64,000 bases of DNA from Thermoflavifilum aggregans (GTDB lineage: Bacteria; Bacteroidota; Bacteroidia; Chitinophagales; Chitinophagaceae), in NCBI RefSeq assembly GCF_002797735.1, contig NZ_PGFG01000001.1, positions 1,116,001-1,180,000 on the forward strand, written 5' to 3'. Under the pieces are notes generated by a model, which did no database searches, was not told the origin of the DNA, and saw only the letters and a program-made list of their open reading frames with translations. The stretch's first letter is position 1. Each line of letters begins with the position of its first letter. A program made the translations under genes and the position numbers. Positions 8,008 through 18,200 of this stretch are shown one piece after another.

Positions 8008-11000
8008 ATGATTATGCAAACAAAAGCATGTTTACTCTTGATGGTATGCATAGCTGGCTTACACCTTGCAACCTTTGCGCAGCAACAGGTGAGCGGGGTC
8101 GTAATCGGTGAAAACAATAACCCTGTACCGTATGCCAGTGTGCGCATTTCAGGAACCAACCGAGGTACCACTACCGATGAAAACGGAAACTTTATTCTGA
8201 ATGTAAAACCAGGTGATACGCTCCTGATTACCAGTTTGGGATATCAGCAGCAGAAGTTCCCCGTTCAGGATAACACCAGGAATATCCGTGTGGTATTATC
8301 TTCCACAGCAAGAGGGCTGAACGAAGTAGTTGTTACCGGTTTGGGTGTGAAAAGGGAAGAAAAGAAACTGGGGTATGCAGTGACCCAGGTATCAGGAGAA
8401 GATGTGCAGCGGGCTAATGTGGTAGATCCAACAACGGCTCTGCAGGGTAAGGTGGCAGGTGTATTTATCAATACAGGAACGGGTGGGCCTACATCCAGCA
8501 ACCGCATCATTATCCGGGGCAATACTTCATTGGACCCCAATAACCAGCCCCTTGTTGTGGTAGATGGGGTAATTGTCGATGATCAACCCACCGGCGCCGG
8601 CCAATGGGGAAGTTCACAGGATTTTGGAAATCAGTTAAAAGATATTAATCCTGATGATATTGCATCCATCAGCATCCTGAAAGGAGCGGCTGCTTCAGCC
8701 CAATGGGGATCAAGGGCCACGCATGGCGTTATTCTCATTACCACCAAAAAAGGCAGATCGGATAAAAAGATTGGCGTAACTGTTTCACACACCGAGCAAT
8801 GGAGCCAGGTATTTAAGTTTCCTGACTATCAAAATGAATTTGGTGCGGGATGGACTTTCGGATTGGATTCATTCATCACAGATCCCAACACCAATCGCCA
8901 GCAGATTGATCCCAGCTGGGGTTACTGGAGTTTTGGTCCGAAAATGAACGGACAAACAGTAGAAGATATGGATGGCCATCTCCAGAAGTTTTCACCGAAT
9001 AATCCGAAAGATGCTTATCAAACAGGCAGATTTGTCAATACCAATGTTGCCATTGATGGCGGAAATGAACAAACTACCTTTCGGTTGTCTTTTTCCAATC
9101 AGCATAACCAGGGTATTGCATACGGAAACACGTTTACAAGAAACAATATTAATCTCAATGCTACACAAAAGTTGGGTAAAATTGTAGACATCAACGCCAA
9201 TGTGAACTTTGTTAGAAGTGATGCATTGAACCCTGCACGCGATGGCGGAAATGACAATCTTTTGTTTATGTTGTCATATGCCGTTCCCCGCACTTATGAT
9301 ATTAATTATTACAAAACCCATTTCATAGATTCTGTCAATGGTGGTAGAAATAAAGTGGATGATAATTATTACGGCCTAACAGGATATTGGTTTAATCTGT
9401 ACAAAAACAATGCAGAACAGAAAGAAGATAATCTTCGTTCTTCACTGGAAATGACTGTGCATGCCACCCCCTGGCTTGACTTTCATCTGAACGGCTATGC
9501 GAATAACTTCTATACTACCTATACCAACAAACAACTCGGACAGGATGCCAATTTCTCGGGCGGCTATTATGAAATTAGCAAAGGCACGCACGATAATTAC
9601 CGCCTGGTGGGTCAGGCCGAATTGCACCGGGCTTTCAGGGATTGGGATGCTGATCTGATTCTGGGCACAGAAACCTACAGTGACAAATCGCAGGCACTCG
9701 ATTCCAGGACAGACGGAGGTTTGATTATCCCGGGTAAATTTACCCTTTCCAATTCGATAAACAGACCTCAATCTTCTGAAGCTTATTCCAACTATAAATT
9801 AAATTCTGCATATGCTTTCCTGACCCTGGGCTGGAAATCACAATTGTATATTGATCTAACAGCACGCAACGATTGGTCGTCCGCATTAACCTATCCTGAT
9901 GGACATGGCAATAACAGTTATTTGTATCCATCTGTCAGCGGATCATGGATTTTTTCACAAACCTTCCATCTGCCACAATACATTACATTTGGGAAGTTAA
10001 GAGCATCGTATGCCCAAGTGGGACGTGATATTGATCCTTACTTCAGCTCAACTGGGCTGACCTATCATTTTTCACAAAATTATCAGGATTATCAGGGAAA
10101 TAATATTCCCATCTATGAATTTAACGGTAATAACCTAGGTAACCTGAATATCAAACCCGAAATCATGACTGCTGTTGAGGTAGGCCTAAATATGCAATTC
10201 CTGCAAAACAGACTGGGTTTTGATGTGAGTTATTATAAAGACAATACAAGAAATCAGGTGTTATCCCTTCAGGTGGCTCAGGAAACAGGTGTATCCAATC
10301 GTACTATCAACGCCGGCAACATTCAGAATGCAGGGGTAGAATTGTTGATTACCGCAAAGCCTGTTGAATCCAGAAACTTTTCCTGGAATCTGAGTGTGAA
10401 TTATACCCACAATGAGAATAAAATTATTTCTCTGGCTCCGGGTGTCAATTTGTATGTACTTGAGTATGGGCAGGGTGTGGACGTGGAATCCGTAGCTATT
10501 CCCGGACAGGAATATGGTACGATTTATACCAAGTATGACTATGCCAAATATCAGGCTCTGGATGATAAGGGAAATCCTGTTGCTGATCCGAATAATGGAA
10601 AAAAGGTATTGTACCCCACAACGGATTATTTGGGAAATCCGGCCGCACGCTTCAGAAGAACAAACGATTATCAAGGGCAGGGTTATGTGAAGATTGGTAC
10701 ATCACAACCCAAGTTTTATTATGGATTTATGAATGATTTCAGGTACAAAAACTTCAGTTTACACATTGCACTTGATGGACGTGTGGGTGGAAATATTGTT
10801 TCTGCTACGTATGATTATGGATATGCTTTTGGTAACTGGAAGACCACACTCTTTGGAAGGGACAAAGCACATGGAGGTGTGGAAAGAAAAACATTTGATG
10901 CTGCGGGAAATGTAACAGGTATTTACTACGATGGAATTATTCCTGATGGAGTTTTTCAGCAAGGGAGTAAGGTTACAGATCCCCAAGGCAATCAACATGA

Positions 11001-11370
11001 CGTTACAGGCATGAGCTATCAGGAGGTAGTAGATAAAGGATGGATTCAGCCGATCAGTGCATTGTATTATTATTACAGCCTGGGCAGCTGGTCTGCAGGA
11101 ATCCGTACCACCGGCCTTGCCAAAAACGATTGGCTTGCTTTGAGGGAAATATCCATTGGCTATGAGTTGCCTTCCTACCTTGCAAATAAATTGAAACTGA
11201 ACAGCCTTCGGTTGATTCTGGTGGGTCGTAACCTAGGATACCTCATCAACAAGTTGCCTGCCCATATCAATCCTGAAGGAATGTACAACAGCAATGCAGG
11301 TAACGCATTTGAATATGGCGGACTTCCTTTTGTGCGAAATTTTGGCTTTACTATTCAGGCAGGTCTTTGA
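8008..11370 (+). CDS. SusC/RagA-family TonB-dependent outer-membrane receptor
   Basis: This is the outer-membrane transporter of a SusCD nutrient-uptake pair. A signal peptide ending near FAQQQ is followed by a carboxypeptidase-regulatory-like domain (VSGVVIGENNNPVPYASVRI). Next come the plug domain with GLGVKREEKKLGY and the SusC signature WGSRATHGVILITTKKG, and then a 22-strand-type barrel to the C-terminal FGFTIQAGL. The ATG at 8008 places the signal peptide at the N-terminus, while the upstream in-frame ATG at 7969 would add 13 residues. The gene lies 50 nt after the ROK gene and just before susD, so all three are presumably one transcript. No glycoside hydrolase is attached to the operon. 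Confidence 0.95.
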   Translation: MIMQTKACLLLMVCIAGLHLATFAQQQVSGVVIGENNNPVPYASVRISGTNRGTTTDENGNFILNVKPGDTLLITSLGYQQQKFPVQDNTRNIRVVLSSTARGLNEVVVTGLGVKREEKKLGYAVTQVSGEDVQRANVVDPTTALQGKVAGVFINTGTGGPTSSNRIIIRGNTSLDPNNQPLVVVDGVIVDDQPTGAGQWGSSQDFGNQLKDINPDDIASISILKGAAASAQWGSRATHGVILITTKKGRSDKKIGVTVSHTEQWSQVFKFPDYQNEFGAGWTFGLDSFITDPNTNRQQIDPSWGYWSFGPKMNGQTVEDMDGHLQKFSPNNPKDAYQTGRFVNTNVAIDGGNEQTTFRLSFSNQHNQGIAYGNTFTRNNINLNATQKLGKIVDINANVNFVRSDALNPARDGGNDNLLFMLSYAVPRTYDINYYKTHFIDSVNGGRNKVDDNYYGLTGYWFNLYKNNAEQKEDNLRSSLEMTVHATPWLDFHLNGYANNFYTTYTNKQLGQDANFSGGYYEISKGTHDNYRLVGQAELHRAFRDWDADLILGTETYSDKSQALDSRTDGGLIIPGKFTLSNSINRPQSSEAYSNYKLNSAYAFLTLGWKSQLYIDLTARNDWSSALTYPDGHGNNSYLYPSVSGSWIFSQTFHLPQYITFGKLRASYAQVGRDIDPYFSSTGLTYHFSQNYQDYQGNNIPIYEFNGNNLGNLNIKPEIMTAVEVGLNMQFLQNRLGFDVSYYKDNTRNQVLSLQVAQETGVSNRTINAGNIQNAGVELLITAKPVESRNFSWNLSVNYTHNENKIISLAPGVNLYVLEYGQGVDVESVAIPGQEYGTIYTKYDYAKYQALDDKGNPVADPNNGKKVLYPTTDYLGNPAARFRRTNDYQGQGYVKIGTSQPKFYYGFMNDFRYKNFSLHIALDGRVGGNIVSATYDYGYAFGNWKTTLFGRDKAHGGVERKTFDAAGNVTGIYYDGIIPDGVFQQGSKVTDPQGNQHDVTGMSYQEVVDKGWIQPISALYYYYSLGSWSAGIRTTGLAKNDWLALREISIGYELPSYLANKLKLNSLRLILVGRNLGYLINKLPAHINPEGMYNSNAGNAFEYGGLPFVRNFGFTIQAGL

Positions 11371-11419
11371 TTGAGTTATGGCTAAAACTGATTTATCCTC
11401 ATTCAAAAAATATTTGGAT

Positions 11420-13135
11420 ATGAAACTGCAAAATTATTCTTCGCATCTTACGCTTACTTTGCTTTGTGCCGGTTTGTTCTTTTCATCCTGTACAAAAAAT
11501 TTTGACAGCATCAATACCAATCCTGAAGATGTGGTTACGGTATCTACCGAATCATTGTTTGCCCGTGCATGCCTGGGCGCAACCAATGGTCCTGGGGCCG
11601 ACTTTCAGCAATATTATGATGTCTATCGGGATGTAAACCCCTGGATGGAATTATGGGTAAACAATGGTGGAAATCCTGCAGCTTTCAATGAAGTGGGAGC
11701 CAACTTTAATTATCGCTATGGTATATACTACGGAAGTGTTGGGAATTATCTAGCCGATATTATTCATAAAATCAACACCATGCCGGATGCCGAAAAGGCA
11801 AAATATCAGAATGAGTTGGCAATAGCACAGATTCTGAATGTGTATTATGCCTGGTATGTTTCAGACATCAACGGCGATATCCCATATACACAGGCATTTC
11901 AGTTGCGTTACGGTGGTACGGATCAACCGAAATATGATTATCAGGATTCGCTCTTTGCCATATGGGACAGCGAGTTGAAGCAGGCGGTAAGTATGCTGAA
12001 ATCCGGAAATAGTGCCCAACAGGCCACGTATGGTAATTATGATTTGTTTTATTATGGTGATGTAAACAAATGGATAAAAGCCGGAACGAGTTTAAGGTTG
12101 AAAATTGCCATGCGCCTGATGAAACGTGATCCCAATACACTGACCTCTATAGCAAATGAAGTGATAGCAAGTGGTGATCTGATGAGCAGCAACGATGATA
12201 ACTGGATATTTTATGCCAGAAACGGATCAACCGGGCCTGGCGGGAACTGGGATCCTACTGGCTTTGTAGCGCCCAAGCCTATGGTAGATTTTATGTGGAA
12301 TACTTCTGATCCAAGAATAGGTTTGTTTTTCCAGAAGAACGATTATGATTCTCTTACCTTTGTTGCTCTGCAACAGCAGGGAAAAATCAGTCCTGACTCC
12401 AGCTGGAACCCGCGCCAGTATGTCGGCATGTTTTGCAGCCCGGACGCCATCAAAACCCCTCTGGGCAGACGACTGATTTTCCGGGATACTCTCAAACAGG
12501 GCGGCAATAATATCTTGCTGGATACTCTTTCACTGATTCAATACAGGTTGTTTCAGGCTGAATATCCTGATCGGAATGGCAATGTAGGCCAGGGCAATAC
12601 GCCTTTTGTAATTCTCACCTATCCAGATGTTTGCCTGATGAGAGCCGAACTGGCAGCCAGAGGCTTAACCACGGAAAATCCTGCACAATGGTATAATGAA
12701 GGTGTTAAAGCTTCTATCGAAATGTATGATCATCTGGCATCAATGGCTAAGATTTTCAACTACAGCAATGTTGCAGTTACCCAGCAGGCCATTAATAACT
12801 ATTTAAATAATCCTGTCATTCAATATAATCCTGCAAAAGGCATTAAACAAATCTGTGTACAGGAATTCATCAATTATTTCAAACAATTCAATGAAGCATG
12901 GGCACTTTGGAAAAGAACAGGTTATCCGGATACCTCAACAGACCTCATCCGGGAACCATTGTTAAGCGGCGGACAATATCTGGAAATACCCAGAAGAGCA
13001 GTGTTTAATAATGTTATTTCTGGTGCACCCAATTATGATAATGTACAGGCTGCCCTGCAACACATGTCATCTGATCCAGACTGGGGCAGTGGTCCCGCTG
13101 ATGTGTACGGCCGGGTATGGTGGGATAAAAAATAG
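11420..13135 (+). CDS. SusD/RagB-family nutrient-binding lipoprotein
   Basis: The surface lipoprotein partner of the preceding SusC. A lipoprotein signal ends in FFSSC, followed by TKNFDSINTNPEDV, the usual beginning of the SusD-like subgroup without a classical starch-binding relation. TPR-like helices occupy the first half (for example YQNELAIAQILNVYYAWYVSDINGDIPY). The C-terminal region contains EAWALWKRTGYPD, which is typical of SusD proteins. The ATG at 11420 is preferred over the one at 11378 because it starts the signal peptide. The ligand is not readable. The gene ends 31 nt before a strong hairpin terminator. Confidence 0.93.
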   Translation: MKLQNYSSHLTLTLLCAGLFFSSCTKNFDSINTNPEDVVTVSTESLFARACLGATNGPGADFQQYYDVYRDVNPWMELWVNNGGNPAAFNEVGANFNYRYGIYYGSVGNYLADIIHKINTMPDAEKAKYQNELAIAQILNVYYAWYVSDINGDIPYTQAFQLRYGGTDQPKYDYQDSLFAIWDSELKQAVSMLKSGNSAQQATYGNYDLFYYGDVNKWIKAGTSLRLKIAMRLMKRDPNTLTSIANEVIASGDLMSSNDDNWIFYARNGSTGPGGNWDPTGFVAPKPMVDFMWNTSDPRIGLFFQKNDYDSLTFVALQQQGKISPDSSWNPRQYVGMFCSPDAIKTPLGRRLIFRDTLKQGGNNILLDTLSLIQYRLFQAEYPDRNGNVGQGNTPFVILTYPDVCLMRAELAARGLTTENPAQWYNEGVKASIEMYDHLASMAKIFNYSNVAVTQQAINNYLNNPVIQYNPAKGIKQICVQEFINYFKQFNEAWALWKRTGYPDTSTDLIREPLLSGGQYLEIPRRAVFNNVISGAPNYDNVQAALQHMSSDPDWGSGPADVYGRVWWDKK

Positions 13136-13166
13136 TGCATAGCAGATTGGTTTATGGGTTATAAAA

Positions 13167-13194
13167 GAGCCCGGGTCTGAATAAGCCCGGGCTC
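13167..13194. terminator. Bidirectional terminator after susD
   Basis: A perfect 9-bp stem GAGCCCGGG/CCCGGGCTC (13167-13175 and 13186-13194) encloses a 10-nt loop, with AAAA before it and TATTTTCT after it. It lies between the convergent susD and monooxygenase genes and could stop transcription from both sides. Confidence 0.8.
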
Positions 13195-13229
13195 GATATT
13201 TTCTATGTATAATGAGCCGAAATGATTTA

Positions 13230-14561
13230 TCATTCATCGCAGATGGATAGTTGTTCATCATGTGGCTGATAATCCACATACAATAAAATCAGGGTCAACA
13301 TTTCATCCGTTGTTTTCATGAGTTCATTATTGTCTCCGAAGATCATCTGAGGGGGATGAAAAGGATTGCGCGGATTCTGATCTGTATTGTCGTATACGCC
13401 AATCACATGCACCGTACTTCCTTTGGGCAGATAAACCAGATGTGTAAACCGATAAAGATCCTGCCAGCTAAAATCCCAATGTGGAATATAAATAAGGGGA
13501 ATGGTATCCTGCGCAGGCGTAACGGCAAATGCTTTAAATGATTTTCCAAGCAGATGCATGTGTGGCCATACATATAAGAGAGAAATATCTTTAGTGGTTT
13601 GTGCAGTAACTTCAAACGTATCTATCTGGTTCGGCAAAATCAACAACGGAGGCATGATATTTCCTATACCACCCGATCCGATGCTGATGGTCTCAATTTT
13701 TCTTTGTATAGGTGTTTTTTTGAAAAAGAAGTGCAGAGATGCAGTTAGTATTGTATCCACAGGGCTCGGACCAAAATGAAAGGTAAGAATCACTACACCT
13801 TTCCTGGGCAGTATAAATCCGATATCCCGCGGGAAATAAGTGTATGTGGTTCCCGGTATCCATCCGCCATAATAAATCATTTGTGTATTTCCTTTCAGAT
13901 ATGGCTCAAATTGGCGGAATGCCTGAGGTCCGTCTTCATCCAGTGTAGCAGGCTCACCGCCTTCATGAATGTCAGCTCCTTCCACAGCAGGATATATCGC
14001 ATAATTCACATGATGAATATATCTGAGGTTATTGGCTGTGAATTCAATAGCTTCCACATTACCTGATGTATCTGTTTCAAAAGGAATTTTTACAAATACA
14101 AAGCGTTCTCTGTTGTCTCCTTTTATCTCATACGGATATGCCATGTGTATGGTCAGATCAGGGGGGCGATCATACATCGTGTGATTGATAAACTTCGTTA
14201 AAAACCTTTTTTCAATCACGGAATCACTTTCTCCTGCCGGTTTTCCTGCATCGATCCATTGCCTGATGAGCTGTATCTCCCGGTCAGTGAGTACTCGTTC
14301 ATGGCAAAAATGCCGATAGGATGTATCGGCTTTCCATGGGGGCATATATCGGCTGTTAATCACTTGCCAGATGAAATCAGCTCGTTTTGCAACATCTGTG
14401 TAGCTGATAAGTGAAAAAGGTGTATTCTCTCCTGGATGATGACAAGAAGTGCAATGGGTATAAATAATAGGAGCTATATTCTTGTAAAATGTAATGTCCT
14501 GTGCGTACGCTTCAATGCCTGCAAACAAAATGAGAAGAAAAAGGAACAAATATCTTTCCAT
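13230..14561 (-). CDS. Secreted c-heme protein with copper type II monooxygenase-like domain
   Basis: The protein has 443 residues and a signal peptide (about 1-20). It first carries a single c-type heme site, CTSCHH (C37, C40, H41), with a plausible distal Met in YMPPW (M73). A domain resembling peptidylglycine alpha-hydroxylating/dopamine beta-monooxygenases follows. The full copper ligand set can be matched: His183-His184 and His262 for one copper, and His334, His336 (PHMHL) and Met421 (TTDEM) for the other. The family hydroxylates substrates using copper and an electron donor, and here the heme domain may supply the electrons. It is cotranscribed with the redoxin gene upstream (9-nt gap). 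Substrate is unknown. Confidence 0.85.
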   Translation of the reverse strand: MERYLFLFLLILFAGIEAYAQDITFYKNIAPIIYTHCTSCHHPGENTPFSLISYTDVAKRADFIWQVINSRYMPPWKADTSYRHFCHERVLTDREIQLIRQWIDAGKPAGESDSVIEKRFLTKFINHTMYDRPPDLTIHMAYPYEIKGDNRERFVFVKIPFETDTSGNVEAIEFTANNLRYIHHVNYAIYPAVEGADIHEGGEPATLDEDGPQAFRQFEPYLKGNTQMIYYGGWIPGTTYTYFPRDIGFILPRKGVVILTFHFGPSPVDTILTASLHFFFKKTPIQRKIETISIGSGGIGNIMPPLLILPNQIDTFEVTAQTTKDISLLYVWPHMHLLGKSFKAFAVTPAQDTIPLIYIPHWDFSWQDLYRFTHLVYLPKGSTVHVIGVYDNTDQNPRNPFHPPQMIFGDNNELMKTTDEMLTLILLYVDYQPHDEQLSICDE

Positions 14562-14570
14562 CTTTTCTAA

Positions 14571-15170
14571 TTAGAAATCATTGATATAACATCCAATAGG
14601 TTGGGTATGCGTGATGGTTAACGGAAGTCCTTTGAGACAGCTGTTTATTGCGTCCTGCAGGTAGTGGGCGGTAATAACCGTACGTTGCTGTCCCAGGCTC
14701 ACAGCCCAGTTATCAATAGCTCCGTTATATATTTGCTCACCTTGCCGGTTTAGCAAAATTACCTGAGGAGTGATGGTAGCTCCCAGCAGATGTGTCAGCT
14801 GCATATCGGTATCTACATACACTGGAAAACGAATGTGAAACCGGCTGACGAAATCCAGCATCTGCTGCCTGCTGAATCCTTTCCCGGGTATGATGCCTAT
14901 CCAGACAATCGGATTATGCTGAAACTGCAGATATAGATCGTTTAAAGTCAGGCTATAATTCTGGCATAAAGGGCATTCCGGCGAAAGGAAAATAAACAAA
15001 TCAAATTTATTATCCTTGATGATCTGGCTTATGGAAATTTTTTCTCCGGATAAGGTATGTAAAATCAAATGATCCGGTATAAAGATCCTTTCAGATAGCC
15101 GCTGCCCTTTTGCCTGCAGGCAAAAAACTACCGAAAGCAAAAGTGTGATCATGAACCGAGGAAGCTTCAT
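14571..15170 (-). CDS. Secreted redoxin/thioredoxin-fold protein
   Basis: A 199-residue AhpC/TSA-redoxin-type protein with a signal peptide (LLSVVFCLQAKG). The active site is CPLC (about C66/C69) in FIFLSPECPLCQN, and the cis-Pro region is GATITPQVILL. The C-terminal tail ends in QPIGCYI, adding a third conserved-looking cysteine. Comparable redoxin domains are known to occur fused to the heme plus monooxygenase module in other bacteria, so the next gene, 9 nt downstream, is probably its functional partner. A role in copper loading or thiol redox in the periplasm is inferred. The ATG at 15170 is preferred because the longer ORF start at 15224 would bury the signal peptide. Confidence 0.8.
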   Translation of the reverse strand: MKLPRFMITLLLSVVFCLQAKGQRLSERIFIPDHLILHTLSGEKISISQIIKDNKFDLFIFLSPECPLCQNYSLTLNDLYLQFQHNPIVWIGIIPGKGFSRQQMLDFVSRFHIRFPVYVDTDMQLTHLLGATITPQVILLNRQGEQIYNGAIDNWAVSLGQQRTVITAHYLQDAINSCLKGLPLTITHTQPIGCYINDF

Positions 15171-15264
15171 GGCTTTTGTGATAAAATTACAACATATGCA
15201 GAAGTTTTGTGTAAACAGTTTCATAACGGGAAATCACATAACTTTATTCGGATTTCATCACGTG

Positions 15265-15272
15265 TACTTTTG
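15265..15272 (+). promoter_or_regulatory. Possible -7 element before the repeat lipoprotein gene
   Basis: TACTTTTG fits TAnnTTTG but lies only 4 nt before the ATG at 15277, so use of it would give an essentially leaderless mRNA. It may be coincidence. Confidence 0.3.
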
Positions 15273-15276
15273 AGAT

Positions 15277-18200
15277 ATGCAGTACAGGTTTTATCATATT
15301 TTCATCTGCTTATTATCCATTCTTTCCGCATGCAGCCATCCATCAAGAAAAACTTTATTTAAGTTATTGCCCGCTTCCTTAACCGGTGTAGATTTCCGGA
15401 ATGATCTGCATGAGGATAGCCTGCACAATATTCTGGAATATGAATACTTTTATAATGGAGGAGGGGTGGCAATCGGTGATCTGAACAATGATGGCCTTCC
15501 GGATATTTATTTCACATCCAACAGGGGCCCTGACAAGCTGTACCTGAATGAAGGGCATATGCATTTCAGGGATATTACAAAGGAAGCCGGTGTGGAAGGA
15601 AGAACGGGCGGATGGAAGACTGGTGTAACAATGGTTGATGTAAACGGAGATGGATTGCTGGATATATATGTTTGCTATTCAGGAAATGTGGATGGAAAGA
15701 TGCGTGAGAATCAGTTATTTATCAATCAGGGTATTGATAAAAACGGATTGCCCCATTTCAGGGAAGAAGCCAGTCAGTATGGGTTGGCTGATTCAGGATA
15801 TAGTACACAGGCCATTTTTTTTGATATGGATCATGACGGAGATCTGGATTGCCTAGTACTGAATCATAATATTAAAACATTTACAATTCAGCAGTTATTG
15901 CAGGAGAGAAATCAGGTGGATCCTAATGCAGGCAATCACCTATACGAAAATGTAAACGGTCATTATATAGATCTAACAGCCAAGGAGGGGATTGTGAGCA
16001 ATCCTATTGGTTTTGGTCTGGGTGTGGCTGTATCTGATGTAAATGGCGACGGATGGGATGATATATATGTTTCAAATGATTACAACGAGAAGGATTATCT
16101 CTACATTAATGATGGTACAGGCAAACATTTCCATGATGAGATCCTGTCCAGGCTCGCTCATATGTCGTATTATTCCATGGGATGTGATATTGCAGATGTG
16201 AATAATGATGGCTTTCCGGATATCCTTACACTGGATATGCTGCCACCGGATAATAAACGACAGAAACTTTTATATACCCCTGATAACAGGGCGTTGCATA
16301 GATGGATGGTGCAAAACGGGTTCGGTGAACAGATTATGCGCAATATGCTGCAGCTCAACAATGGAGATGGTACATTCACTGAAACAGGACAACTGGCAGG
16401 TATCAGCAATACTGACTGGAGCTGGAGCCCGCTGATTGCTGATTTTGATAATGATGGCTGGAAAGATATTTTTATTACAAACGGATATAAAAGGGATAAT
16501 ACCAACATGGATTATCAGGTTTTCAGAAACGATTATATCCTGAATCAGCTACTCAACAGAAAAAGAATAAATAATCTGGACTTATTGCAAAAAATGCCTT
16601 CCACACCTTTGCATAATTATATCTTTCGGAATAATCATCATTTACAGTTCATTGATGAGTCATCTTCCTGGGGATTCATGCAGTATGGTTTTTCAAACGG
16701 GGCAGCTTATGCTGATCTGGATAATGATGGCGATCTTGATCTGGTAGTAAACAACGTGGATACCACTGCCTTTATTTATCAGAATATGACCACTGAGTAT
16801 TTACATCGGCATTTTCTGGCCATTCATCTTGACGGTAACCCTCCAAACCGTTTTGGATTGGGTGCGAAAATATTAGCTTATGCAGATGGCCAGCTGCAAT
16901 ATTTTGAGCAAATGCCTACAAGAGGCTTTCAGTCTTCTATTACGGAAGTAATCCACATAGGGCTCGGTAAGCATAAAAAAGTTGACAGTCTTCGGGTTAT
17001 CTGGCCTGGTGGCGCTACTCAGGTTTTGCAGAATATTGCTGCTGATGAAACCATCACCCTGCATGAGGCGAATGCAAAAGAAAGATATGCTCCTGCTGCT
17101 TCCGCTGCAAATCCTGTCTTTACGCCCCTGATGCCACCCGTTCCGTTTGCTGATATCACTTATGTTTTTGATGATTTCAGCAGGCAGCCTCTTTTGTATC
17201 AGGCTTACTCAAACTGTACCCCTGCCATGGCTATAGCCGATATTAATAAGGATGGTCTGCCCGATTTATTCTTGGGAGGTGCAGAAGGGAGACCGGCAAT
17301 GATTTACCTGCAGCAACCAGATGGTAATTTTACACCCGCTCAAGAACCTGCACTTGCCGGTGATACACATGCAACAGATGTGGCTTCGGCTTTCTTTGAT
17401 GCCAATGGAGACGGCTTTCCTGATCTGTATGTGGCCTGTGGCGGATATGGGAATTATGCACCCAATGATGCCGCTTTGCAGGATAAATTCTATTTGAATG
17501 ACGGACATGGACATTTTATATATGACAGGACAGCATTGCCCGTTATGCATGATAGCAAATCATGCGTTGCTGTTGCGGATATAAATCATGATGGACGCCC
17601 CGATCTGTTTGTGGGAGGCCGTTTGGTGCCTGGCGCCTATCCGATGATCCCTAAGAGTTATGTATTAATAAATGATGGCAGGGGACATTTTAAGGATGAG
17701 ACTGATCAATCAGCTCCTGATTTGCGACATATAGGTATGGTAACAGATGCCGCCTGGGTGGATATCAACCGGGATGGATGGCCTGATTTGGTAGTAGTGG
17801 GCGAATGGATGCCGATTTCTGTTTTTATCAATCATCATGGAAAGTTGTTCAATGAAACAAACAGGTATTTTCCGCATGCTTATACAGGCTTATGGAATTG
17901 TTTGTTTGTAGGAGATATTAATCACGACGGTCGTCCGGATATTCTTGTAGGTAATCTGGGATTGAATACCCAGTTACACGCCAGTGATGCAAATCCGTTG
18001 CTGATGGTATATGCTGATTTCGATCACAACGGCACTATGGATCCGATTCTGTGCAATCCGGTTCAGCATGTGAGCTATCCTTTCCCCACTCGCGATGAAT
18101 TGCTGTTGCAAATACCTTCACTGAGAAAAAAGTTTCCAGATTATGCCTCCTATGCAAATGCTACATTATCTGATATTTTTACACCCACTCAACTAAAAGA

